Shown: positions 13,201-25,200 of the stretch, in pieces
How the letters are laid out: every line of letters starts with the position of its first letter
Numbering within the stretch: the stretch's first letter is position 1
Assembly: GCF_014633365.1 (NCBI RefSeq)
Contig: NC_068340.1
Location: 18,827,879 to 18,891,878, forward strand
Source of the DNA: Diospyros lotus
Taxonomy: Eukaryota > Streptophyta > Magnoliopsida > Ericales > Ebenaceae
Length of the DNA: 64,000 nt
Direction: 5' to 3'
Translations under genes and position numbers: made by a program
Notes under the pieces: model-generated
The model's database searches: none
Seen by the model: the letters and a program-made list of their open reading frames with translations, nothing else
Told to the model about the DNA's origin: nothing

Positions 13201-16200
13201 GGATATGTTGAAATATTTGCCTAAGAATTAGACTTAGACACGGTAGAATAATAGGAATTAGAATAAGTCTTCTAGAAGCTTGTCAGTTAGGGTCGACTTT
13301 GTAATAGCAGGTAGTTAAAATCAATCTTGTAAATCACGCCCTCTATATTCTATAAATAGAAGGGCGAGAGGGTCTCATTTGGCATTCAGCTTTTGCAATC
13401 TATCTTGTGGGAAGAGTATGTGATGTGTGTGTATGTGAGAGAAAAGGGTTTCTTTGTAATCTCTGGGTAGTGCTTGGTCTGGTAATAGGGCTGAGAGTGT
13501 GTGAACAACATATGTAATCTTGTATTTCCATTTTCAAGATAGTGAAGATCAAGGTCATACCAGTCTGGATGTAGGTTCTCTTTCAAGAGTTTCGAACCAG
13601 GATAAATCCTTTCTTTGTGAGTGTTTGTGATTCTGTGTTCGTTCTTGATTTTCTGATTTTCTATTTTGAGTTGTGAGTGTGAGGCTGTGTTTGTCTTGAG
13701 AGGAAATCAAGTGTGTGTTGGCGAGAACTATTATAACAATCTGGTATCAGAGCCACCGCCTTTCCCACATTCAAGATTTCAAGAAAGGCTCAAGAAAGGA
13801 GGCACAATCTAGTAGGTGATCATGGCGTCCATTCCTTCTTCCTCCAGACACGACATAGAGAAATTCGACGGGCAAAATGACTTTGCCCTCTGGAAGATGA
13901 AGATGAGTGCACTCCTCGGAAATCTTAGCCTTGAGGAAGCACCGGAAGGCGAAGCTAAGATGTCCAAGAACTACACGGAAAAACAAAGGGAGGAGATTCT
14001 CAAGAAGGCATACAACACATTAATCCTAAGCCTCAGTGACAAAGTTCTAAAGGAGGTGTCCAAGATGAAGACTACTGCGGAAATATGGCTCAAGTTGGAG
14101 AGCCTATACATGACGAAATCATTGTCCAGCTGCCTCTACCTTAAAACCAGGTTCTTTACATTTAAAATGCAAGACGATAAAAAGTTACAAGATCATATTG
14201 ATGAGTTTAACAAACTCTGCCTTGATCTTGAGAATATAGATGAGTATGAGGATGAAGATAAGGCATTAGTCTTACTTCATTCTCTTCCTAGGACGTATGA
14301 GACTTTTGTTGATATTTTAAAGCATGGGAAGGACACATTATCTTTAGATGATGTTATAGGAGCCCTAAACTCAAAAGAATTACATAATAAGGTAGAAGGA
14401 AAATTATCCCCAGGAGATGCCCTCACTGTTAAGACCAAAAATGATAGGAAAGATAATAAGGGAAGAGGTAGGTCGAGGTCTAGGTCAAAATATGGAAAAA
14501 GGCCTATCAGATGTTATCATTGTCATGAGGAGGGCCACATTAAAAGAAATTGTCCCAAGAAAAGAAAAGATCATCAAGAAAAATCTACCAACGGAGGCAG
14601 TGTTTGTGAATTCAGGTATGACAGTGTTGATGCACTGGTTGCCTCTGAAAATATAGAAAACACTGACTGGATCATGGATTCCGGTTGCTCATACCATCTG
14701 TCCTCTAAAAGACATTGGTTCCAGAATTATCAAGAATCTAATGGGGGGAAGGTCTTGTTAGGAAATAATCATGAATGCAAGGTATTAGGGATTGGGGATA
14801 TAAGACTTAAAATGGATGATGGATCATTTAGAACCCTAACAGTAGTAAGACATGTTCCAGAACTTAAGAGAAATTTAATTTCTCTTGGTGAACTGGATAG
14901 AAATGGTCTTAGTTTTACAGGACTCGAAAAGTGTGAGACTTGCATTTATGGAAAGGCTGCCAAAGTTAAGTTTAGCAAGAAAGCAATCCATTCTTCCAAA
15001 TCTCCATTAGATTACATACACTCAGATCTTTGGGGTCCATCTCAAGTCCAATCTCATGGAGGCTCTAGGTATTTCTTATCTATCATTGATGACTATTCTA
15101 GGGTGGTGTGGGTATATGTCTTAAAGACTAAGGATCGGACCTCCTTTAAGGCATGGAAGAAGATGGTAGAAAACCAAATGGGAAAGTCTATCAAAACCAT
15201 TAGGACCGATAATGGGTTAGAATTCTGTAACAAAGAATTTACACAAATGTGTAAAGATAGTGGGATAGTTAGGCACTTGACAGCCTCAGGAAACCCAAAA
15301 CAAAATGGGTTGGCTGAAAGGATGAACAAAACTCTATTGGAAAGAGTAAGATGCATGTTATTTCATGCAAAATTGTCTAAACCTTTCTGGGGGGAGGCTG
15401 TATCAACTGCAACATATGTGATAAATAGATCATCATCCACTGCAATTGAGTTTAAGACTCCTTATGAAAGATGGTTAGGTCACAAACCATCCTTAGACCA
15501 CCTAAGAGTATTCGGGTGTCTTGCCTATGCTCATGTAAAGCAAGGCAAGCTAGCACCTAAGGCTAAGAAATGCCTATTTATAGGATATTCCACTGGAGTT
15601 AAAGACTATAAGCTGTGGAACCTTGAGGAAGAAGGGCCTAAGACTATTATCACAAGAGATGTGACATTTGATGAAGGATCAACCATGGAAGTATCAGATA
15701 CAAAAGTCCAGCCAGTCTTAAGAGAAGAATCTAAGTCTATAGGCATTGAAGTCTAAGAAACAGTACCTGGAAATATCCAGGAAGATTCCTTTGAGCAAGA
15801 TTCTGCCCAATATGAAGAAAGTGAGGAAGAGAGTGATGTCGATTCTAGTCTAGGTGATCAGCATGGTATCTCTAGGTATAGTGTGGCTAGGGATAGACAA
15901 CCAAGAAATAGAAGGCCACCTATTAGATATGGATTTGCAGACCTAGTGTCATATGCACTGTCGAGTGCATCAGAAGCTGTAGGAGAAGAACGTCTCACAT
16001 TTGAGAAGGCAGTGACATCAAAGGATGCAGAATTATGGATAGAAGTCATGAAAGCTAAAATAGAATCCTTGAGGAAGAACCAGACATGGACACTGGTTGA
16101 TAGGCCTCAAGGACAGCGGGTAGTAAGCTATAAATGGCTTTATAAGATCAAGGAGGGTGTTGGGAGCAATCCAAAACCTAGGTACAAGGCTAGGTTAGTT

Positions 16201-19200
16201 GCTAGAGGGTTCGCCCAAGTCCCAGGCATAGATTTTAATGAGGTTTTCTCACTAGTTGTGAGACATACCTCAATTAGAGTGCTGCTTGCTATAAGAGCCC
16301 ACTTAAACTTAAAATTAAAACAAATGGATGTTACCACAGTTTTCCTTCATGGAGACCTAGAGGAGAGGATATTAATGGAACAACCTAAAGGCTTTGAATC
16401 TAAAGGAAAGGAGGAGAAGGTATGTTTGCTTAAAAAGTCACTTTATGGACTTAAGCAGCCACCAAGGCAATGGTATAGGAAATTCGACTTGGTGATGTTA
16501 AACCAAGATTATAGAAGAAGTTCTTATGATAGCTGTGTTTATTTTAAACATATTTCTCCTAGTGTTTCAATCTTCTTACTCCTTTATGTGGATGACATGC
16601 TTATAACAAGTCAATCTAAAAAAGAAATTCAGCAGTTGAAGCTGAAACTGAAGTCAGAATTTGAGATGAAGGAGCTAGGAGAAGCAAAGAAAATCCTAGG
16701 GATAGAAATTTCCAAAAATAAGTGGCGTAGAAAATTATACCTATCCCAAAAATCCTATCTAGACAAGATAATTAAAAGGTTTGGTATGGCAAATGCAAAC
16801 GCAGTTAATATGCCATTTGCTTAGGATTTCAAACTATCTTCTGAACAGTCTCCGAAAGATGAAGAAAGTATAGAGGACATGATTAATATACCTTTCTCTA
16901 GTGCTATGGATAGTCTAACGTATAGCATGGTGTGCACAAGGCCTAATTTGGCTCATGCAATGAGTGTGGTGAGCAGATTTATGGCAAATCCTAGCAAAAC
17001 ACACTGGAATGCAGTTAAGTGGGTGTTTAGGTATGTGAAAAGGACTAGCAGCATGGTGTTGTCCTATGGTGGAGCAAATATAGAAGAATCAGCCAGCATC
17101 CTAGGGTATTCAGATGCTGATTATGCTGCTGATTTAGATAAAAGAAGATCCACAACTGGGTATGTATTTAAGGAGGGGGGGTGTTGGAGATCGAGATTAA
17201 GTAGAAGAAGCCGAGATAAGAAGCATTCAAATAGAAGGATAATTTGCTAATTATCAGGTTATCAAGAAGCGAAAAAATAGGAGATAAAGAAGATGAGTTC
17301 AACTTAAGATATTGTATACTATTTATCTGTAAATTAGTAGGTTGGCTAGATATTGTATTGTTTATCTCTAGGAGTAAAAGTCGTAGGTCATGAGCTGTAT
17401 TTATATGGTGTTCGATCAATGCAAACATGGAGTTTTGATTGATTTCATTCTTCCTCAAATATATAGTTGTTTATTTTTCTGTTCACAAGTAAAGTAAGTG
17501 CTTCAAGGGAGCCTGAAATACTTGCTAAACAAAGAGATGTTGTTTTCTCTTCCATCCATAAGATAAAGCCAAGGAGAAGAAAGAGAGGAAAAAGAAAAGA
17601 GAAAGGAACAAAAAAAGGCGAAGGACGAACCAAATAGTGAAAACAGGGATTGGATGAAGAATATTGTTCAAACTATTGAGATTTCTTAGGGACAAGAAAT
17701 CTTTTAAAGAGGAGGGAATGTCACAAGAAGTTATTTTTATTTCAGTTGTTATATCTTTATTTGGTTGTTATTTGCAGTTATGTTCTAAGAATAGTTACGT
17801 ATCTAATATTGAGTAGTGAGGAGGTAGTGGAAGTGATTTAGGAGCAGTTATTGGTAGTGGAGGAGTGGTAACTGCCTCCAATAATCAGTAACTGCCTTTG
17901 AAACTACTTCTAGAAACCGCCTTGTCCTGCTTGCTTTCAAAATCTGATCGGAAATGCCTAGATCCAGTGTAGGTTCTTCATCAACTGCTTGCAAATTAGA
18001 GGCCTTAGGTAGGAGTCCAGCTCCTGTTGGAATCAGTTCTACAGTAGATCTTGAATAAGTTCCATTGGTATACTAACCTGAAACTTCTTTGAAATCAAAT
18101 CCAATAACTCATCCAGCTTTTGGTTGAGGTTAGCGAATTCGTTCTTGAATCCCTTCTCCATCTCCATAGTTCAAATTCGTCGAATTGTACTCTGACCGGT
18201 GACTGAAAGTGGAGGAGTGGTAGTTGCCTTGTAGAATCTGTGGATAGTTTATATAAAGCTAAACCCACACTGCTGAGGCATTAATTATATATGAATTATC
18301 AAGAAGATTATTGAAGTCTCTCTATTCTCCCTTAATTTTGTCTATTTTCTCCCCTATCTCTCCCGATTTCTCCTTACTTTCTATCACATTTCCCCCTCAT
18401 TCCTGTCTAATTCTCCCTATCACTATGTTTGTTCTCCCACATTTCTGTCAATTTACTCCCTCAATTCCAATTCTATCTTCAAAGGAAACATCAAGTTAGG
18501 GCTAGGGTCCTGACACCTAGTTAGAAAGGAATCTTGTTAGAACTGGTTTCTATCTATTAATTGTCTATAAATAATTATTAAGTACTGAAGGACAGATTTT
18601 GATGAATAATATTAAATATTGCTACTAGCTTCAAGTAATCGGAATTATTCTAGTTTCTTTTGGTTTGGGTTTTGAATCAAAAACATTGCCATGTTCTTGT
18701 ATATGTTCAGTTAGGTGTCACCTTGAAGGGTTTACAGAATTAACAGTGACCTTGCTGTTGCAAAAAAATTCAAACAGAAATCCCAGGGAGATTTAGAGTG
18801 GAATTATATTGGTATGTAATTGCTTGAAAAAACAAATTTCCTGATTTTAAAAATAAAACCAAACTTTTCTCTATTTTTCACTTCCTTTTTCCTTCAATGA
18901 CAGGATCCTCCTCAGACTGTTGAAAGTAATTTCCAAAGAGACAAAGTACCATAAACCTAAATGCCGCCAAATGATGAATAGCTACACATTCAGAAGCTTC
19001 AGCAGATTCCTCATACTGATTTATTTGTGTATATGATCATTTATTAAATAAATAACAATTTTATTCAGAAACCACCTAACAGGGTTGTAATGTAACTAAG
19101 TTACATCCAAGATTAAGAAAGTTACTGGATGGGAATCGGTTGGGTAATTTAACTTGGCGAAAATAGATTGAAGGAAACAATGCCTAATGGATAGAGCATT

Positions 19201-22200
19201 AGTCACAAAAACAAAACAAAAAGAGGAAAGAATAAGCAAAACCCATCAATGAAAAAAATGCATCTAAATCACCATATAGCTCCAGGAATATAGTTAACAA
19301 CAGAATGAAGTGTACCATGCACATGCTAGTTTTTAAGCCCTTGGGTTCATCACATAAATGAGCCAGAATCATTCTCCCCTGCCAACAGAAATAATTTAAT
19401 AATAAGTCAGCTAACTGGAAAGAGGAAAAAAATTAATGATGATTCTCAAAATTTGTAGAGGACAGCTTGCGAAAGTGGAAGGGAAGACATAACATGAACC
19501 TAAGAATCAACATAATAAGCGCAGTTGATAAGATATGGTCAACTAAGATTTCAGCAATCTGGAACTGAAATAATTACCCAAGTACACTAATTAAGCCAAA
19601 GATTTGCATTTTAAGCAAATAATAAGATGGCTTCAAAATGAGAAGGCGGGTCTATTAAGCACACGGAATTTTCCACCTCAATGTCATAATTTCCTTCCAA
19701 GAATAGGCCAGCATGCATGTCCAAATCAGTATAAGATCCCATATAGTTTAAGAATTGGATGAAATTAACGAATAGATGTCTTACCACAAGGAAACCAAAT
19801 GCTAGTCCAGTTCCCAATACAACCAAATGAGGGTAGTTCCTTATTATATCATGTGGCGACAAGTAATCCCTGCACAAAAAATAAGAGCCAGTATTAAAGA
19901 AATGCAGTTGAGTACAGCATCAAGCTAAATATGATAAAAACAAGAATTATAGATAGTTACATACCACACCAGTACACCACCCAAGAGCACAGCAAAGGGG
20001 TAAAGCTAAAAAAACACATTGACAAGACATCTGTTAAGAAACCTTAGAAATGAAAGACAAAATATTCAATTTTACCTAGCAAAAAAAAAAAGATAAAATA
20101 TTCATGAGCAACAGATTCACCATTGCCAAGGCCAGCAGCATGCTTCCTTTCCTTAACTGGATGATTTTATAAACATTGACCAGACTGCAGAAGACAAAAA
20201 ACCAAGTAAAGGACAGGTCAGGTCATTAATGCTATTTATGCAAGGATTTTTTTATTGAAAGGACAAGTTAAGAAAATGACATAATTTACACAGATGCACT
20301 TTTACATGTACACAAAAACATTCATTTTCTCTTCCTTCCATAAGTCCTAGTTCCAAATATAACACAAGTCATTGAGGTAAGTTCAACAGTGCAAAAAAGA
20401 TGTCACAAAATCTACACCAGAATAACATTGATCATATGCATACTATAAATTATTTATAGAACAATAATGCTCACCCAACAATCTGCTTAGCAAGTAAGTT
20501 AAGTCTTAAAAAATGTACAAAGCTAATCACAAGCAATATGGCCAAGAACACTAGGAGACATTATGCATAAACATCAGGACAGTAACAAGGCACAGGGAAT
20601 CTTTGGAAGGGGAAGCAACAACATAGATCGCTACCCAATCAAATGCACAAGTGTGTAAACTTAAAAAAAAAAAAAATTTCCCCCAATTACGAATATCAAA
20701 CAAGGAACTACTTACTTGAATGAGATTGTTGGTATAACACCAAAAGCTATCATTAGAAACAGCACAGCTCTGTTTGTAGGGAGTTCTGGAGTCAAAACAC
20801 ACACACACACACACACAAAAGATAAATCAAGTCAATTGCCTAAGAATGTGCTACAGAAAACAAAGTTAAGAAAGTAATTTCCAAAAAGAAGTAATCGACA
20901 CAAGTAAAAACGAAATCATTAAAAAGCAAAATGATTAATTATTAGGAATTCCCAAATTAGAGACAAGATCAAGAATATAAATTTTGAGTACTGTCAAAAC
21001 AAGAATAGAAAGTTTGAGTACTTTAAGAACAAGCACAGATTCCTAGAGAAAGGAAGCAAGAGGATACTCAGTCCAACACTTTTCTCCTGACAGGGGTGGC
21101 ACTCGTGTGAACTGTAGGTTTGGAACAACAGCTACCTCAAGAAGCTGAATAATAACACTTAACATAATATATGCAGTGTAGAGAAGACAAACTTAAGTAT
21201 ACTAATGGGGTTGGCTGAGCATGCACATAAAAATAGCACCATGTGTTAGGAAACTATACTCATTAATTGAAGAACATAGGAATCAGAAATCATATAACCA
21301 TTCTGTTGCATCCTGCCAAGACTCTGATATCTTTCAGAGAAATGCATAACCACCTGGTCCACCTCAACTACAGAATTGTAAGCAACTGTTGGAATCCGGT
21401 ATTTCTAGTACCTACGTCTATGAAACGTTCAGGAGGAAACATATTATAGAGTAAAGCACAAACATGCAAATTGAACAAAATACTTCCTTCCAAAGAAGCC
21501 CACCTAAAGATGTATTCCAAATAACCACAATGGTAAATTCTTAATGGCAAAGAGCATAAAGAGATCCTGTTCATCCATGGGACATACCGCTTACCAATGG
21601 AACCCAACTCAAAAATGGCAGAGATTTTCCAAGATGTTGAGCCCACCACTCAGAACCTAAAAAGAAATGTATTATTAATAAATAGTGAAAAACAGCAAAG
21701 AAGAAAACAGAAAAACTAGGGAGAAAAAAAAATATAAGTAGAAAAATCAATAATCAACAAATGTGTTCTTAGAATAAATTAACTTTTGGCGTCTATCAGT
21801 CTGCCATAAGTGCCTCAAATAAGTAAAGGGACATACCAACTATAGCTGTGAAGAAATGACTCAAATAAATCAGCATCAGACCCTCTGTAGGTCCATTGAT
21901 CGCCGGCAGAATAAGGGTATTGGTGAAAAAGCTACAAATGAAAGACACATAATATTTAATGAATGAATGATTTTTTTTTTCTTTTTTCTGAGTATTGTTA
22001 TAGATTTTGATTTCAAATTTTAAATTCCTTCAATGGGAGCCTTATGCATAACAGTACAGTGAAAGAAAGTAAATTTTCCATCATTAGATATTAGCATTTT
22101 AAATGGTTCTACTTGGAGGAATAAAAATTAGCTTCTCAAATTTAAGCTAAACCGTTTTAGTAAATCACATATAACGCCCACCAAGAAAATGCAAACAAGA

Positions 22201-25200
22201 AATGTGCTTGAAGATGCTGCAAGCACGCAAGTTGTAAAAGAAGCTGCGCTCCAACTATGAAGAGGCCAGTGAAAAACAAAGAATTAATATGTCAGCTTCA
22301 TGCATTCTATAAATGGAGGGGTGAAAATTTATCCACTACTAGACTGGAGCTCTAACCCAAATAACAGAAAACACAAAACAACATAAAACAGGATTCAAGA
22401 ATGAATAATCAAGTGTCTGCTGTTGGGCTGAATGCAGTAAACCAGTATTAGCTCTACCACTTACTGCTCCCATGTTGCACAATAAAACAGAACTGCAGAA
22501 ATCACCCAGAACCAAAAAGTAGTCCTTCCACACATAGCAGTACTTCCAAAGGCCAAGGCTTCAAGCTGAAAAATATCATAAAAAAATTGAAGGATATAAA
22601 CTTGCTAGCATGGCCAACTGTAGATAACCAAACAATAGAAGTACGTACTGTGCAGGCAAGTGCATCACATCCTGCAATAGTTTTAAATGCCAAAAGCATG
22701 TCAATATCCTATTCACAACCACATAAATGAGACAGACTGAATGGAAAAAGAAAAATCACCATGATCAAAAAGCTCCCCCAATGGGCTAGAGGAAGATGTC
22801 CGTCTTGCTTGCTTCCCATCTACAGCATCAAAGGTCTGGCAGGGTTTTAAGGTCAGAAGGGAGATTAATTAAAGGAAGGAAATTAACAACCCAAAGATCA
22901 AACAGTAGATAGAAGTATCTAGCAAGACAAGCAGCATGGAGAGTCAACCATCAGAAACAATGTCTACCCCCCCCCCCCCCCTCTTTCTCCCTCATGTACA
23001 TCAAAGTAAAGAATGTTCTGGTCAGCAACTGTTTGTCAGAGACAGATCAGATAAATTTAGTCATTTTTTAGCAACAATGATTCTAAAATTACAGATGCTA
23101 ACTATTTATAGGAGCATTGATTGCATTGGAATTAAGCATTACCAGTTGAGCCAAATTGGTGAATGTTATATATCATTCTAGGCATCTTCTATATTTGATG
23201 GCTGTCTTACATGCTTCTATATTTGCAAAAAGATAATCTATTATCATGTCCAGTTTATTTTTGCCTTCATTGTATCTGAAGACAAGTAAAGAGTGACTGG
23301 GCCAAGACAATAGCAGCCTGGCCAGACAATGGACCGGCTGGTATTTAGCACTTCCAAATAGCCACTAAACCAAAAGCAATGCATAAGGTCACATTTGACT
23401 TTCTACTGCCACTACACATGAATAATAACTAATCAGGCATGAGAGGCATAAAATCCAAGGCACTTAACTGCATAGATGCGAGGAACCTATTCTCTTTGCT
23501 GGTTTATTGATAACAATTGCAGGAAAATGTTATTCTATGCTATAAAAGAAAGAGATTTCATTGATTTGAAGCCTTTTACCAACAAGTCTGTCCTATAAAA
23601 ACAACTCACTCGTCCAATATCATAAAACTATTGAAAGAGTCTAAGTTTTAATTCCGAAAGAACAGCTCTAATCAACAGACTTAAAATGACTAACAAATCA
23701 AACCCTTCAAGCACATAGCAGGACAAAAGAATAGGGCACCACTACTAGTTGAAAGCTTATATAAACCTGGTATAAGAAGAGCAGCAAGCCATGTGCAAAG
23801 TTCACCCATCTTGGTGGAGGTGAATCCAAATGTGGTGAATATATCTGCAACATATCCATGTCCAACAAAAGTTATGGAATGAAAACCTTACCATACTGTC
23901 ACTCTGGAACTATATGGATACAAAAACAAAGAATGGAAAAAAAATAGCATTACATGGTTTTCTATCAAATAACAGCAAGACATTTGGCTTAATATTAGCT
24001 CAGCAAAAATGGCTCCTCATAAAATAAATGCTGTCTAAAGAAATTATGGAAGTCATGATTGTTTATGAATTAAGCACTGACCTGCTCCATTGTTATTCAA
24101 AGCAATAACAGTGAAAAAAAAAATTAAGACATCTACTGTCATTGTCACAGTTTAATGACTCCTATCAGGCTCCATATCTAAGAGATCAACCATACAAATA
24201 TTGCATCATTTACAAGTGGAAGTTCCAAGACAATTCCATTGGCTTTTTTGGATAAGCCTCCTTTCTTCATAGATTTTCTGTCCAAATTACCTCAAGTTCC
24301 CATTTTATCTTCTTCAGTAGCAAAGAGATCAAATTTAGTCTCATGCAGGATCTTGATGCAAAGTACCAGAAGCCTACCATTAAGAGAAACAACATGTCTC
24401 CAGCAATCTATATTAAAATTAAACTTATAATTTTCTCATCCATCAAGCAACAGAGCAAAACTGAGAATAGTAAAAAAACTAAACAAAGATGTCTACAACA
24501 ACAACAACAACATATCCAGCCTTTATCCCACTATGTGGGGCCGGTTACATGAATTCTAGACTTCCATGTACAAGGAAAAGCCAGTACAAAGTGATATAGA
24601 AACAAATACTCACATAACCAAGGAATGTGGATATGACCAAGAACATGAATCCTGTAAGGGTAATCTGAAAAATGAAGGGAAAAAAGGGGAACAAGGCAAG
24701 ATATGTGAGTTGTTAGCAAGTAAATATTATCCTAAAAATTGAAATTTACCAATAAGAAAAAAATAAGATAATCAGATCTGAATATCTCACCATATTTGGT
24801 CTGAAAAAGCATCCATACGCCAAAAAAAAATGAAAAAAGAAAAGAAAAAGAAAAAGAAAAAAGTTAGTGACTTTCAATGACATACAGCAAAGCTTAAAAA
24901 GATGCATGTGAACTACCAGAAATAAAAGATCTTTTCATGACTTCCTATAAGCCTGTACTCCTGTAAGGGCTGCAACTAAGGGCAACCCTAATGGAGAGAG
25001 CAAAAGCAAATTGACAGGCATGCTTCTGTGAAGGATATAATCCAGGACATATATTGGTCCATGACCTAAAAGTTTTAAGTATGTTGAAAGGAGTTCATGT
25101 CATGCACAACAAAAATAAAAGGCTGAATAAGTTGACAATAATTTTTCCCAATAATTTAACAAATCACATCTGACTTCTTGCCCACAGAAATATAAAGTGA

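Larger units (their letters stand above)
9751..17485 (+). mobile_element. Copia element A, 7.7 kb, chimeric interior
   Basis: The two LTRs are 304 bp each (9751-10054 and 17182-17485), TG to CA. Perfect target duplications caagt lie at 9746-9750 and 17486-17490. The primer binding site tggtatcaaagc starts at 10055 and the polypurine tract aaggaggggggg ends at 17181. By eye the LTRs differ at 12 of 304 sites, 11 of them transitions. The 5' half (10098-13205) is one copia polyprotein, broken in reverse transcriptase by a second copia element (13206 onward) that runs directly into element A's polypurine tract. It inserted into the internal region of the 8689-18515 element. Confidence 0.92.
8689..18515 (+). 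mobile_element. Non-autonomous LTR retrotransposon (LARD-like), host of nested copia elements
   Basis: The 5' LTR (8689-9180) starts TGTCACGACC and ends TTGACA. The 3' LTR is 17719-18515. Perfect 5-bp target duplications cctag lie at 8684-8688 and 18516-18520. The primer binding site tggtatcagagc (initiator Met tRNA type) starts at 9183, and the polypurine tract aaagaggagggaa precedes 17719. Without the nested copia (9751-17485 and its duplication) the internal region is only about 0.8 kb, with a gag-like remnant and no pol. The gypsy affinity is inferred from the LTR ends and gag style only. Confidence 0.85.
5337..19315 (-). other. AAPT intron 14, 13,979 bp, filled by retrotransposons
   Basis: The intron joins exon 14 (donor GTACAC) to exon 15 (acceptor 'tttgcag'). 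It contains a copia solo LTR (6785-8444) and a nested LTR-element stack (8689-18515), together about 11.5 kb. Both carry target duplications, so they are insertions. All element open frames here are on the plus strand, antisense to AAPT. The remaining intron DNA (5337-6357, 6592-6784, 8445-8688, 18516-19315) shows no gene. Confidence 0.92.

Noticed and set aside
17168..17458. Minus-strand frame in the copia A LTR (and its twin at 9656-10027)
   Set aside because: Both lie in the two LTR copies of one element and have no protein similarity. They reflect shared LTR sequence.
19611..19877. 88-codon minus-strand frame containing AAPT residues
   Set aside because: Its first part is exon 13; the rest is read-through into intron 13 past a good GTAAGA donor. 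It is not a separate gene.
22502..22699. Minus-strand frame with the GCDALACT motif
   Set aside because: It combines the 23-bp exon 6 with flanking intron sequence and is already covered by the AAPT model.
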